A DNA stretch of 64,000 bases from Diphasiastrum complanatum. Taxonomy: Eukaryota > Streptophyta > Lycopodiopsida > Lycopodiales > Lycopodiaceae. Below are positions 37,195 through 47,665 of the stretch, piece by piece (position 1 is the stretch's first letter; every line of letters begins with the position of its first letter). The notes under the pieces were generated by a model. That model made no database searches, was not told the origin of the DNA, and was given only the letters and a program-made list of their open reading frames with translations. The position numbers were made by a program, and so were the translations under genes. The DNA lies in contig CM055107.1 of assembly GCA_029204225.1 (NCBI GenBank), positions 5,526,900 to 5,590,899 of the forward strand. Reading direction: 5' to 3'.

Positions 37195-38840
37195 TTAAAG
37201 CAAGAGAATGGCAGCTCGCGCTTTTGAGCTGATCATCCTCAACATATCAGACACACAACTAGCCACGTGTCTGAAGCTCAGACCTCCAAGGAAGTCTGGA
37301 ACATCTTGAGCACCCTGTACGAAGTGCACGATGTAGCTTCCAAACTACATCTCAGGAGAAAATCATTCTGCCTCAAGATGACAAATGATGATCCATTACA
37401 GAATCATATTAACTAGTTCAAGAATCTAACAACAAATGGCCATTGTCAGATCAGTCATAGATGATCAAGACGCAGTAATGACAATGCTTTAAAGCTTGCC
37501 AATATCGTATTATAACTGGGTGACGATGATATTGACTCTATCACGAGTCATTACAATGTTGCTACAAGAAGAGACAAGAAGGAATGGACCCTCCAGTTCC
37601 TCTAATGTCGACTCTCGCATCTTATACACCTACAAGAATTCGAACAAGTAGAAGAAGGGAGGCTCAAGGCCATAGAAGCTGAATCAGAAGCCAACACAAA
37701 GCCGTCAAGAGCAGTCGAAGCCGCCAACAAAGAAGAAGCTGTTATGCAGATACTGCAAACAAACCAACCACGAGATTCGGGATTGTCATATCTTACAGGC
37801 CAAGAACGACAACAAAGGGCAATTGAATCAGATGGCAAATGTAGTTGCAGAAACATCTCAATCGCATCAAGAAGCGGATCATGATGCATTCATGACAAGC
37901 CATCAAAAAGCATCAAACGACAACTCCTGGTTTCTGGATTTTGGAGCCACTCAGCATATGACTAGCCATATCAATTGTTTTGAGTCTTATACGCCTTATA
38001 GTACCAAGAAATTTGTTCATCGGGGCGACAATAGCACACAAGCTATCAAGGGTGAAGGTACAATAAGATTAAGCTTTGCAAATAATCAATCTAAACTACT
38101 TTCAAGAGTTCTTCATGTACCGAATCTTTCTACAAATCTGCTCTTTGTAAGTAGAATTACAGATTTAGAATACAAAGTAGAATTCGAATCAGATCAATGC
38201 AAAGTCGTCGATAGGATAGACAAGATCCTAGCACTCGGAAAGAGGCATGGATACTTGTATAAACTTAGTCATTGTTTTTCTGCCTCCAATTAGGCTGTAA
38301 ATACTTATGTACATATCAAAAAAAGTTTACTCTAGCATCATAGACTTGGTCACTTAAATCATTCTTCATGTACAACATATGTCCAAACAATCCATTGTTC
38401 TTGATCTGGACTATCCAGATAGGAAAATCAGACTACCTATTTTTCAAGACTACTTATTCAGTAAACAGGCTAGAAAACTAGCTTTTAGATCAAGCCATCA
38501 ACATTTTGCTAGAGGATTGTTAGATATTTTACATACAGGCATTTGTGGCCCAATGTAGAATCCTTCATTAAAGGATGCAAAGTATTTCATCACTTTAATT
38601 GATGACTTTTTCAGAAGGACAATGATGTACTTTATTAAGAAGAAATCAGAAGCTTTAAATTGCTTCAAAACCTTCAAGGAGCGTGCAGAGAAAGAAACTA
38701 GTAAGAAGATTAAAGCCCTGAGGTCCGACAATGGTGGAGAGTACACCTCTACTGAATTCAAGGAGTACTATTGTTATGTCCATGATTAGTACATAGGATT
38801 CAATATACTCCTAGTCTTGTATACATGGTACTCCAGTGAA
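37195..38840 (+). pseudogene. Ty1/copia gag-protease-integrase relic
   Basis: The gag part starts near 37205 (AFELIILNISDTQLAT). A CCHC zinc knuckle (CRYCKQTNHEIRDC) is at about 37747-37790. Protease follows in the frame 37823-38293 (WFLDFGATQHMTSHINCF; the usual DSGA is DFGA). The GAG-pre-integrase block has HHRLGHLNHS near 38339. The integrase core follows (YFITLIDDFFRRTMMYFIKK, IKALRSDNGGEYTSTEFKEY). The first catalytic Asp (in HTDxCGPM) is replaced by Gly at 38538-38540. The frame is lost after about 38790, and no RT follows. Confidence 0.8.
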
Positions 38841-38849
38841 ACAAGCCAT

Positions 38850-39480
38850 TAGTTATGCCACATCATACTGAACGTGACCCGAAAGTAATTAATATCCTTC
38901 TAAGGCCCAGACCACACTAAATGGAGTTAGTACAAGGTTTGGGACCGTATGTGCATGTGTAGAGTATCAATAGCAATTCTATGAATAGAGGATCCATGAT
39001 ACAGACTCTATTCTAGTAGAATCTATGAGTAGGGGAGTTGGGACCTTGCAATATAAAATGCACACTAGGTTCTAAGCCTTATATAAGGAGGCCAAACTTG
39101 TCCTACTACTCCATCTTATGATTGATTCATTGCCAACCTCTCACTCTACTTTCATGCTTTCTATTCCTTGGCTTGGGGGTAAAGCTTCTAGAGTTGATTG
39201 GTTGCTTCTACTTGGTTGGGTGGTTTCTCCATAGTGTGTCTTCCATTGTGTTTGTCTTGTAAGCAGGATCTTGTGGAACTTTCCTTACAACTGCCAGAGC
39301 AAGGCTTACGAAGATTGAGAAACTTGGAGTCGTGTTGTTTTTCATTGGATTTCGGTGGAGATCAAATAGGTATTCTCATCCAGGTGGTGAAACAAGTGTG
39401 CAAGTTGGTGGATTCTCCCGGTTTCAATTTGCATGTTGCTAAGATTCTCTCTTAATGTTTCATGGTTTATGGTGAATTGT
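38850..39480 (+). repeat. Possible LTR/promoter-like segment
   Basis: This segment has a TATATAAG promoter-like patch near 39082 and shares an order of short sequence patches with the LTR-like region at 25905-26340. No primer site or clean end is visible, so it is only a candidate LTR, perhaps of the gag relic that starts at 40998. Confidence 0.3.
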
Positions 39481-40997
39481 CCTAGAAACCCATTTGTGTA
39501 GTTTTTTTGGAGCTTTTTCTTTTGTAGCTCAAATCTTTTGTAGATCCGGTTTTTTCAACAAGTGTACTTTCATTTTAGGAATCATTAATGATGAAATTAA
39601 TGATGCATACTAGTTCTTTCCATGATTTATGATTCTAGGCTATGTTTTGGTCAAAAATGCTTGTTTTTTTATGCTTTTTGACTCAAAATTGATAGTAAGA
39701 ACTAAAATCCAGCAAGATTGGATCAATTAGATGTCTATAATTCTGTAAATTGGTTTGCATGTGTTAGAGAAAGAGTTGCAGGTCATGAATTTCCACTTTA
39801 TTAGTGAAAAAAAATTCAGAAAAGAGCTAAAAATCATCATTTTCGAAGTTGTTCCTGAAGTTAGAGCCAAGAATTCTAGGAATTGGGCATGTAGGAAGTC
39901 AAAAAAGTGTAAAGAATGACCATTTTTGGTGATTTTTGGGGGCTGGATACCTCCAAATCCATAAGGAGATCATTTTGAAATTTTTTACAACATGATTAGT
40001 ATTCCTTTTTACCTTCCCAACAAGCTATTAGACCTGTAAATTGATGAAGAGAGGCTTATGCTTCATCAAGTTTGAAGCTATTTTGACTTTTACGAACCAA
40101 GAAATCTTTGTTCTCAGCCCATACTGCTTCATAGGACCTGCATGAATGCTTCAAGGAAGTCTAATAGACCATTTAAAATTGTTGGTAGCTTCACTTTGGG
40201 CTTGGGTAGGTGTTTGCATGATTTTTGATCATATAGCCTGCTTAAAGTGCACTACAAATTTTTGGTTGCTCTGTTTTCACACGTGTGAAGTCTAGGTAAT
40301 AGGCTGATGTGGAAAGTGTCTCAGTCACTAAGTCTCTCTCTGTTCTGACTTTACAACACCTAATTTGGTGTATTGTAGCCAAAGTTATGGCCGTTTGAAG
40401 TTTTGCAATTTTGTGAGTAAAATTGGCAAAATTTGAAATTGTTCTGATTGCATGCTAGCATTTCCCTAATTTGTGGGACTGTGCTTGCATGGATTGATTG
40501 CATGTTGGTTTAGAGAGTGATTATGACATGCATGAGGGATTCACATTTGTTTTGAGTGGTTATACGCATGTGCTCTGACAGTTAGGACACAAATCAATAA
40601 ATTTGGCTGACAATTTTCGTAAAACTGAAATTTACGTAAAATTTCGTAAAGTAAAAAAAAAGCAGTTAATGTTGCATGTCATGCATGCCTAAAAGACATT
40701 AATTCAGTAAGATTAGGAATCGAACAATGAATCATTTTTTCGATTTCGATTGCCTAAATACTAACAGTGTTTTTGACGAATTATCAAATTATGTAAAATT
40801 TTACAAAAAAAAGTAAAAATCCAAAAATTCAAAATTTTCAGTTGTTTCTAGTTTCTTGAATTATCTATAAAATGTACTAAACTTAGTGAATTGACCATAC
40901 TGGAGTCAATTTCAGTCAGATTTGGTCAACTACACTTCACTAATAGTTAATTAGATATTAACTAGATTTAGTAATTTCCAAGAATAGATAAATTGAG
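39481..40997. other. AT-rich leader-like stretch
   Basis: No coding signal. A perfect TTCACACGTGTGAA palindrome lies at 40276-40289. The stretch ends at the start codon of a chromovirus-type gag, so part may be its untranslated leader. Confidence 0.4.
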
Positions 40998-41920
40998 ATG
41001 GCCGAAGAAGATGCAAATCCAGGTGCACCATCATATATGGTGATTTGCTAGCAATTGAGTACGACACTCAATGATATGAATAATTGGAATAATATGAGAG
41101 ATCAACAAATGGAAATTCTTCTGAACCAGGTCAAATTGTTGTCTTCACTCGTTCTCGGTTTTCAACCGGAGACATACTTGGGAGAAAACAAGGAGAAGAA
41201 ACTGGAGGCCGTAAAGGACTGGCTCGTTAAGTGGAGTAGTTACTTCACCCTGCATGGAGTTTCCAATGAGAAGAAAATTGAAAGTGTCCTGATGTTCTTA
41301 CACGGCAAAGCATCATTTGAAGAGAAGGAAGTAAGGTCATGATTTATCGGTGAATCCTACTACCTGGGATGATTTTGCGGAAGTCTTTAAAAATCTTTCG
41401 GAATAGGATGACGTTGACTACTACCAAAAATTTGTGAATTGCAAAATGGGTAGTAAGAGCTTGGACTCTTATATCCAAGAATTCATGGACCTTTGGAATA
41501 GGGTACCATCATTCGATGCAAAGTGGGCTCTTTGGCAATTTGTCCTAGGCTTGCCTGCTGACTATCAAAACGAATGCAGACGAAATGTGCTTCAAAGCCT
41601 TGAGGTTGTGTTTCAGATTTCAAAAGCATATAATCCCATAGTGGTGACATCCAGGAAGCAATTTGTGCAAATTCCAACCACCTTGAAAAACAAGAAGGGG
41701 AAGAAGTGCGGTCCAGACTAAGCAAAATATTTTGACGAATTGGATCAAGTAGCGTCGGAACTCCAGAAACCAAAGAAAAAGAAGTTCAAGAAATCTATGT
41801 CCCGGAAAAAGGCTAAGAAAGAGAACTTATGTTTCGTCTGTAAAAAGCCTGACATATGATGAAATTTTGTCCAGAAAGGAAGAAAATGTCGGCACACATG
41901 ATCGAGATCCCAAGAGGTAA
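40998..41920 (+). pseudogene. Chromovirus-family gag relic
   Basis: Starting at ATG 40998, this is related to the gag at 46780-47665 on the other strand. Shared blocks are RDQQMEILLNQVKLLSS, VKDWLVKWSSYFTLHGV, CKMGSKSLDSYIQEFMDLW, FVLGLPADYQNECRRNVLQS, YFDELDQ and a C-terminal zinc knuckle. The frame breaks with a stop at 41049 and shifts after 41340, and the knuckle (CFVCKKPD then MMKFCPERKK) has a frameshift at about 41855 that removes the His spacing. No protease follows; the sequence passes into a C12-(TC)19 tract. Confidence 0.8.
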
Positions 41921-41993
41921 TTGTAAAATTTTGAACATAGTATCAAATAATTTTGGACTTTGGCAAAACAATTGGACTTTTTTTAGGATTTAG

Positions 41994-42005
41994 CCCCCCC
42001 CCCCC

Positions 42006-42044
<39 letters not shown>
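41994..42044 (+). repeat. C12-G-(TC)19 compound microsatellite
   Basis: Twelve C are followed by G and about 38 bp of TC repeat. It lies between the gag relic and the P450 relic. Confidence 0.97.
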
Positions 42045-42046
<2 letters not shown>

Positions 42047-42062
42047 GGGATAGAACATAGAA

Positions 42063-42615
42063 ATGAAATTTGGTTCCACATTCACCATCCCTCCCTCTAT
42101 CAGACATCTCCACCTTCTTGGCACATTGCCACATCAATCTTTGGCAAAAATAGTTGAATTACACATTACTCCCCCTCCACAGAACAAGCTCAATCTGCCC
42201 CCATCTTCACCAGCATGGCCGCTTATCGGACATCTCCACCTTCTTGGCACATTGCCACATCAGTCTTGTTTTTCTCAGGCTAGGAATTGTCCCTACTGTT
42301 GTAGTTTCCAATGAAGCCCTCACGAGAGAGTTTCTAAAGACTTACGATCAAATCTTTGCATCACGTGCAAGGATGCTGGCCGGAAATATATTTCTTTACA
42401 ATTACAAGGACGTGGCATGGTCACAATACGGACCATAATGGAGAGATATCAAAAAGGTCTATCTGCTAGAGTTGTTTACTCCTACATAGATGGAAGCCAA
42501 CAAGCATATTAGAATAGAAGAGGCTTATTCCATGGTGAAGAAAATTCAGAATCATTGTGAGGGAAGCAAGTTAGTTGATGTGCACTCGATTCCCTTGTAC
42601 AAGACATGGACATAA
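42063..42615 (+). pseudogene. Cytochrome P450 N-terminal relic (CYP71-clan type)
   Basis: The proline-rich hinge and start of a plant microsomal P450 are visible as LPPSSPAWPLIGHLHLLGTL. After a frame change and short deletion near 42270, the frame continues with VPTVVVSNEALTREFLKTYD, QIFASRARMLAGNIFLYNYK and DVAWSQYGP. A stop (TAA at 42436-42438) stands where Tyr is usual, and then WRDIKKVYLLELFTP and EEAYSMVKKIQNHCEG follow. The HLHLLGTLPHQS segment is present twice (about 42095 and 42225), an internal duplication. Only about 170 of roughly 500 residues remain, with no heme-binding region. Homology ends at about 42615, where the chromovirus polypurine tract begins. Confidence 0.8.
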
Positions 42616-42645
42616 CATTCTTCCCCCGTTAATCCATTTCTATCT

Positions 42646-43218
42646 CTAGAAATGAAAACTAGAGAAATTCTTCTTTATGCTTTCGACCCTTTCCCATGAT
42701 TCATCATCCTCAGTCCGGCCCTTCCACCTGATCAAGCACTCAGAGATAGAACAATTTCTCAATTGTTTATCTCTGGTTCTGAGTACCTTTTCAGGTTCCA
42801 AAGGAACACTAAGCGATGAGTCCTCCAAATGGGTAAGATTTTCCTTTGAACCAACTACTTCACCTTCATGCAGACTTAATTTTAGTCGGCTTACATGAAA
42901 CACTGGATGAGCTATAGTCTTGTTCTGAAGATCTAGTTCGTAAGCTAAAGAACCAATTTTCTTTATAATCTGAAACGTTCCACAATATCTCGTAGACAAT
43001 TTATAATGCTTCCCTGTACTCATAGTTTTAGAATCTTTAGGTATTCTAAGATATACCCAGTCATCAACTTTGAAATCTCTGGGAGACCTCTTAAGATCAG
43101 CATAGTGCTTAGCTCTATCCTGAGCACTCCGGATACAATCACAGGCCACTTGCAACATTTCACGCATATCATGCAAGAAATATGCAACTTTCTGGATCTT
43201 AACAGGCTTTGTCTCCAC
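42646..43218 (-). pseudogene. Chromovirus integrase C-terminal region with chromodomain
   Basis: The 190-codon frame covers the end of integrase (DWVYLRIPKDSKTM, then YCGTFQIIKKIGSLAYELDL and HPVFHVSRLK) and a C-terminal chromodomain (PEKVLRTRDKQLRN, then ECLIRWKGRTEDDESWERVE). Chromodomains of this type direct integration to particular chromatin. The aromatic/acidic positions of the domain are largely present. It overlaps the core-domain frame by a few codons in another frame, so a frameshift near 43205 separates them. Confidence 0.85.
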
Positions 43219-43732
43219 ATTTTACCGGAGATCTAGGTTGAAAATCGTACATCAGCATAAACAGACTATAACCAGTAGCAGAATGTTTCCTACTATTATA
43301 AGCAAACTCAATCAAAGGAATATAATCTTCCCACTGAGATTTTCTGTGAGACACATAAGTTCTCAACATATCCTCCATAGTCTGATTAGTTCTCTCAGTC
43401 TGGCCATCTGATTTAGGATGATCAGAAGAACTAAAACTAAGTGAGGTTTCAAGCTTATGGAATACAACTGACCAAAAGTGACCTGTAAACTTAGAATGTC
43501 TATCACTAACTATATCACTTGGCAGTCCATAAAGCCTAAATAATCTTTCCACAAAGATCTGGGCTAAATCTGAAGCCTTAGCAGTTGACTTGACTGGTAT
43601 AAAAGTAGCTAACTTTGTCACCCTATCCACTACAACCCAAATAGAATCATTTTGGCATTGGGTCCTTGGAAGTCCAACCACAAAATCCATACATATACTT
43701 TCCAATCGTTTCTGAGGGATATCTAGGGGATG
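43199..43732 (-). pseudogene. Chromovirus integrase catalytic core
   Basis: The core contains HPLDIPQKRLESICMDFVVG with the first catalytic Asp, DIVSDRHSKFTGHFW with the second, and HPKSDGQTERTNQTMED with the Glu, so the DDE triad is complete. The part of the open frame upstream of 43732 is coded by an inserted solo LTR and is not integrase. The matching N-terminal zinc domain lies on the far side of that insertion. Confidence 0.85.
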
Positions 43733-44386
43733 TGTGAAGGATTTCAGATCATTCAAGATCCAATCCATGTCCCAAATCTTTGGTTACAATAAGGAGCAAA
43801 CCAACAATCCTGCCAATGTAGAAAAATCAGCATCTACATACAAAATGAGATGCAAACTCTAAGAGATATTGATCAAACATGAACCAAAAAATAAAATATG
43901 TTTGTTGTCCGTACAATTACAGTACCCTACTATATTTTACACATGTGGAACCGAAAATAGCAATAAATGATCATTCTACACACAAGATTGCAAGATAACA
44001 CCAAGATAGTGCACCAATGAGTAGTAGAACCCAAAGAGGACCATGTATAATGATGAAATGAGAGAGAGAAGAGAGAAGATGTGTCTCTCCACGAGTTACA
44101 TCCTTTTATAGAGTTTCCAAACCCTATTTGGCCACTTGGCTTTCCCTCCAAAATGTAAACCCTACTATTTTTGGGTCTAGACTCAATGTACCCAAAGTTC
44201 AAATTTGAATCTCTCTCAAACTCGACTACCAACTTTCCCACACTTTCCAAAAGTGTTTATTGAATGTATTTTAAACTAATATAACTTCAAAAAGTTTATC
44301 TCTAAGTCAAAAATGATTTTTGGCCTCTTATTGACAATTTACCAAAATGTGACTAAACTAGACTAAACTAGTTGAAATCTCTCACA
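43733..44386 (-). repeat. Solo LTR (654 bp) inserted in chromovirus integrase
   Basis: The termini are TGTGAAGGATTTC and GAAATCTCTCACA on the plus strand, a near-perfect 13-bp inverted pair with TG/CA ends. Both sides carry the 5-bp duplication GGATG (43728-43732 and 44387-44391). Removing the insert joins GRLLHP to the LDIP block of integrase, which supports the borders. The related copy at 22908-23617 reads in the same sense as the minus strand here. It is too short for an internal region, so it is a solo LTR left by LTR-LTR recombination. Confidence 0.9.
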
Positions 44387-44600
44387 GGATGTAGTAACCT
44401 TCCAGTCTTTAAGCGTTCGGCTTTGGCTAACTGGCAAGGTCTACACTTAACCACATAAGACTTGACAAATGGCTTGAGTTTCGGCCAATAAAACTCCCTT
44501 CTGACCAAGTCCAAAGTCTTGTGTATACTCGGATGACCTGCACAGGGAATGTCATAACACTCATAAAGAATCGTTTTCTTTAGATCATCATCCGCCGGTA
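44387..44600 (-). pseudogene. Chromovirus integrase N-terminal zinc domain
   Basis: The minus strand reads LYECYDIPCAGHPSIHKTLD, then VRREFYWPKLKPFVKSYVVK and CRPCQLAKAERLKTGR. This is a complete HHCC zinc-binding domain (H-x3-H ... C-x2-C) that helps integrase multimerise. It is cut off from the catalytic core by the solo LTR. Confidence 0.8.
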
Positions 44601-45270
44601 CACAAATTTTCCATTCCGAAATAGTATCCCACCTCGGATAGAGAACTGTTCCGCTATCTTATCTTTCCTAGGAACCTGAGACCCCTGTGAGTAAATCTCT
44701 ATTCCATTCTCATTTTTTCCTGTCTCCACCATCTTCCAGATGGGACCAAAATGAGAATCTGATTCACATTTTCCTCTCAGTGAAAGATATAGATCAGTGG
44801 AAATCTGGGTGAAAGAAAGTTCATTTAATTCACCAATCCGACTAAGTGCATCCGCAACTTGGTTAGAGCTACCCTTGACATATCGGATCTCATGATCAAA
44901 TTTCTGAATAAGCTCAGCCCATCGAGCTTTATGACCCCTTAGATCGTCTTGATTACAAAAGTACTTCAGAAGTTGGTGATCTATATACACTATAAACTGA
45001 TTACCATAAAGGTAATGCCTCCACGTTTTAAGCGCATGTATCAAAGCAAATAACTCTTTCTCCTGAGTTGTATAACGCAACTGAGGCCTCACAAGTTTCT
45101 TGCTTTCAAACGCTATCAGCCTATCCTCTTGTAGAAGAACTGCCCCTATCGCCGAATCACTTGTGTCAGTTCACACGACGTAAGGTAAATCAGGATTCGT
45201 GATCTATAAAACAGGAGCTGAAGCAACCGTTTGCTTGAGTTTCTCAAGGCATTGGTTCAATTCATCATTT
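44580..45270 (-). pseudogene. Chromovirus RNase H
   Basis: From about 45230 the minus strand reads TDTSDSAIGAVLLQEDRLIA with the first carboxylate, then QEKELFALIHALKTWRHYLY and FIVYIDHQLLKYFCNQDDLR. The spacer toward integrase follows (RYVKGSSNQVADALSRIGEL). A stop stands just before the TDTSD block at about 45173. The domain degrades RNA in the RNA-DNA hybrid. Confidence 0.8.
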
Positions 45271-45515
45271 TACTCAATAGGCTCGCTAGGTTGACCTCTC
45301 TTTTTCTTTTTATTAACTCTACCTTTAGTCAAGTTATTTAAGGGTGCTGCCACTTTAGCATAATCCTCAATTGACTTACGAAAGAAAACTGTAAAACCGA
45401 GAAAAGATTTAACTTCTCTAACCATCTTCAGTATCGGCCAATCAAGCACTGTCTTGACCTTACTCTTGTCAATCTCTAACCCACTACGGGTGATCTTATG
45501 ACCGAGGTACAACAA
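45270..45515 (-). pseudogene. Chromovirus RT-RNase H connection
   Basis: The frame reads [40 protein letters not shown] and FRKSIEDYAKVAAPLNNLTK. These are typical of the connection region between gypsy RT and RNase H. It overlaps the end of the PR-RT frame in a different frame, so a frameshift lies near 45530. Confidence 0.8.
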
Positions 45516-46723
45516 CTCATGCTTAAATAGCTCAATTTAGATTCCTTAGCGTAGAGTTTCTCTCGTCTGAGAATATCTAAGACAGTCTTAAGATGACTCA
45601 AATGCTCCTTAAGTGTTCTACTGTAGATGAGAATATCATCTAAGAATACAACCACAAACTTCCCGAGATATGGACAAAAAAAATCGTTCATCATCTGTTG
45701 GAACGTAGCTGGTGCATTCGTTAACCCAAAAGGAAGCACGAGAAATTCATAGTGACCGAATCTCGTCTGAAAACCTGTCTTCTGCACATCATCCGGATGA
45801 ATCCTAATATGATGATATCCAGTTCTAAGATCTATCTTCGTGAAGTATTTAGCTCCACCTAATCGATCTACCAGATCATCCATACGAGGCAAAGGATATT
45901 TATTTTTAATAGTTACTTTATTCAACCCTTTGTAGTCCACACACATCTTCGCTTTCAGAAGAACAGGAGCACCCCAAGGCGACTTACTTGGCTGAATATG
46001 ACCCATCTCCAGGTAATTTTCAATTTGCTTAGTAATCTTTACCTCTTCTTTATGAGAAAACCTATAAGGTTGTCTAGAGATAGGGTGACTACTTGGAATT
46101 AACTCAATCTTATGGTCTACCGATCTGGACGACGGTATTCTATGAGGTAATTCTTCTGGAAAAACATCTTTGAATTCAGACAGTAACTTATTCATCTCAA
46201 TTTGCTCCTGATCTAAGTCTACCGAGTTTAGAATTTTTGACAATTCACAACTACTTAGATGCATTTCAGATAAATCCAAAATTGGCTTAGCAAATAAAGA
46301 ATAAGCTTCATACTGCGAATCAAAAACTTCCATTACATTAGCAAATGAACTCATCCCAGATGGATGTACAAAATTGTCTCCAAACAATGTAACTATTTCT
46401 TTACCCTCCTGAAAAGAGAGAACATGCTTCTCAAAATCTATTTCAGGATGCTTATTAAATAACCACTCATATCCTAGAATAATATCCGTACGTGCTAAAT
46501 CTAAAACATAGAAATCAATTAACTCTTTATAGTCCTGGATCCAAACAGGGAGTCTCGGAACTTTCACATCCCACGTCTCCAACTCCGCTCCTGAAGCTAG
46601 ATATACACGATATCTATGGTTACTGGCTTCAGTTTTGAGTCCAAGTTTCTGCACAAGACCAGAGTTAATGAAATTATGAGTAGATCCACTATCCACGAAA
46701 ATACTAACTTCATGTCCATTCAC
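45476..46723 (-). pseudogene. Chromovirus protease-reverse transcriptase frame (415 codons)
   Basis: This is the longest Ty3 frame in the window. Residues 1-100 hold the protease, with the catalytic [13 protein letters not shown] follows from about residue 190 ([55 protein letters not shown]). The catalytic box FLDD is at 45635-45646. Compared with the related fragment at 28350-29300, six to seven residues (KDG-FR) are missing between LLKAK and MCVDYKGLN, an in-frame deletion in the fingers that probably weakens polymerase function. The last 17 or so residues are read out of frame. Confidence 0.88.
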
Positions 46724-46779
46724 AGTGCCTTAAGATTTTCTTTACCTGGCATCTCAATCACTTGAGTTGCGTCTTTCTT

Positions 46780-47665
46780 TCATTCCGGACAAAATTTCAT
46801 AACGTGCCCAGGCTGACCGCAATGAAAACAAACATTGGTCCTTCTAGTCTTTTTCCGGGACAACTTTTTCTTTTGCCTAAATTCAGATTCAGATTGATCC
46901 AGTTCGTCGAAATATTTTTTATTCCTATTTCCACGAACTCTTTTCTTCTCTTTTTTCTGGCTGGGTCCGGATGATCCAGATGGATTACCCTGTAACTGCT
47001 TCCTAGATGCCACAACCGTGGAGTCGTATGCTTTTGCGACATGAACTACATCATCAAAGGATTGAAGCACGTTACGCTTACACTCATTATGATAATCTGC
47101 AGGCAGACCTAGGATAAACTGCCGCAGAGCCAGTTTTGCATTGAATGAGGGGACTTTATTTCATAAATCCATAAAATCTTGTAGGTACGAGTCCAAACTC
47201 CGAGTACCCATTTTGTAATTCACAAATCTTTGGTAAAAATCCGAGTCGTCCACAACCAAAAACGACTTTCTGAACACTTCCTTAAACTCGTCACATGTGG
47301 TAGGTTTAGGTTGTAAGTCACGCCACCACGACAAAGCTTTACCATGGAAGAACATAATAACACTTTCAATTTTTTCTCCTCAGGAATTCCATGTAAATTA
47401 AAATAACCGGTCCACTTGGATAACCAGTCATCCACAATTTCAGGTTTTCTCTCCTTCTCTCCTTTGAAAATGGTTCAGGCTAAAAGCCCAAATTTGGAGC
47501 AGACAAAGCTCTCACTTGATTTAACAGCACTTCCGTTTGTTGATCACATAAAGTATTCATGTTGTTTATTACATTAAGTGCTTGGATTAATGATTGACAA
47601 ATTTGCAGATAGGTAGGCATTGGCATTTGACCGTTGAGAGCTGCATTTGCATTATCGTCTGACAT
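46780..47665 (-). pseudogene. Chromovirus gag with CCHC knuckle
   Basis: Three frames in turn carry gag: 47665-47480 (ICQSLIQALNVINNMNTLCD); 47355-47161 (MFFHGKALSWWRDLQPKPTT and CDEFKEVFRKSFLVVDDSDF, a retrotrans_gag block); and 47070-46780 (HVAKAYDSTVVASRKQ). The last ends with the zinc knuckle CFHCGQPGHVMKFC, which is complete. At least two frameshifts separate the blocks. It is related to the plus-strand gag at 40998-41920. Confidence 0.85.

Larger units (their letters stand above)
42618..47665 (-). mobile_element. Ty3/gypsy chromovirus, nearly complete interior
   Basis: Reading down the minus strand, the interior runs gag, protease, RT, RNase H, integrase, chromodomain, then a polypurine tract at about 42620-42627. 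It is the best preserved Ty3 element here, but has frameshifts in gag, an 18-21 bp deletion in RT, an RNase H stop and a solo LTR inserted in integrase. I did not find its own LTRs: beyond the polypurine tract lies the P450 relic, and beyond gag there is no clear LTR. It is therefore a relic needing outside enzymes. Confidence 0.85.

Noticed and set aside
43733-43768. Apparent N-terminal extension of the integrase core frame
   Set aside because: These codons lie in the inserted solo LTR, whose border and target duplication are clear at 43728-43733.
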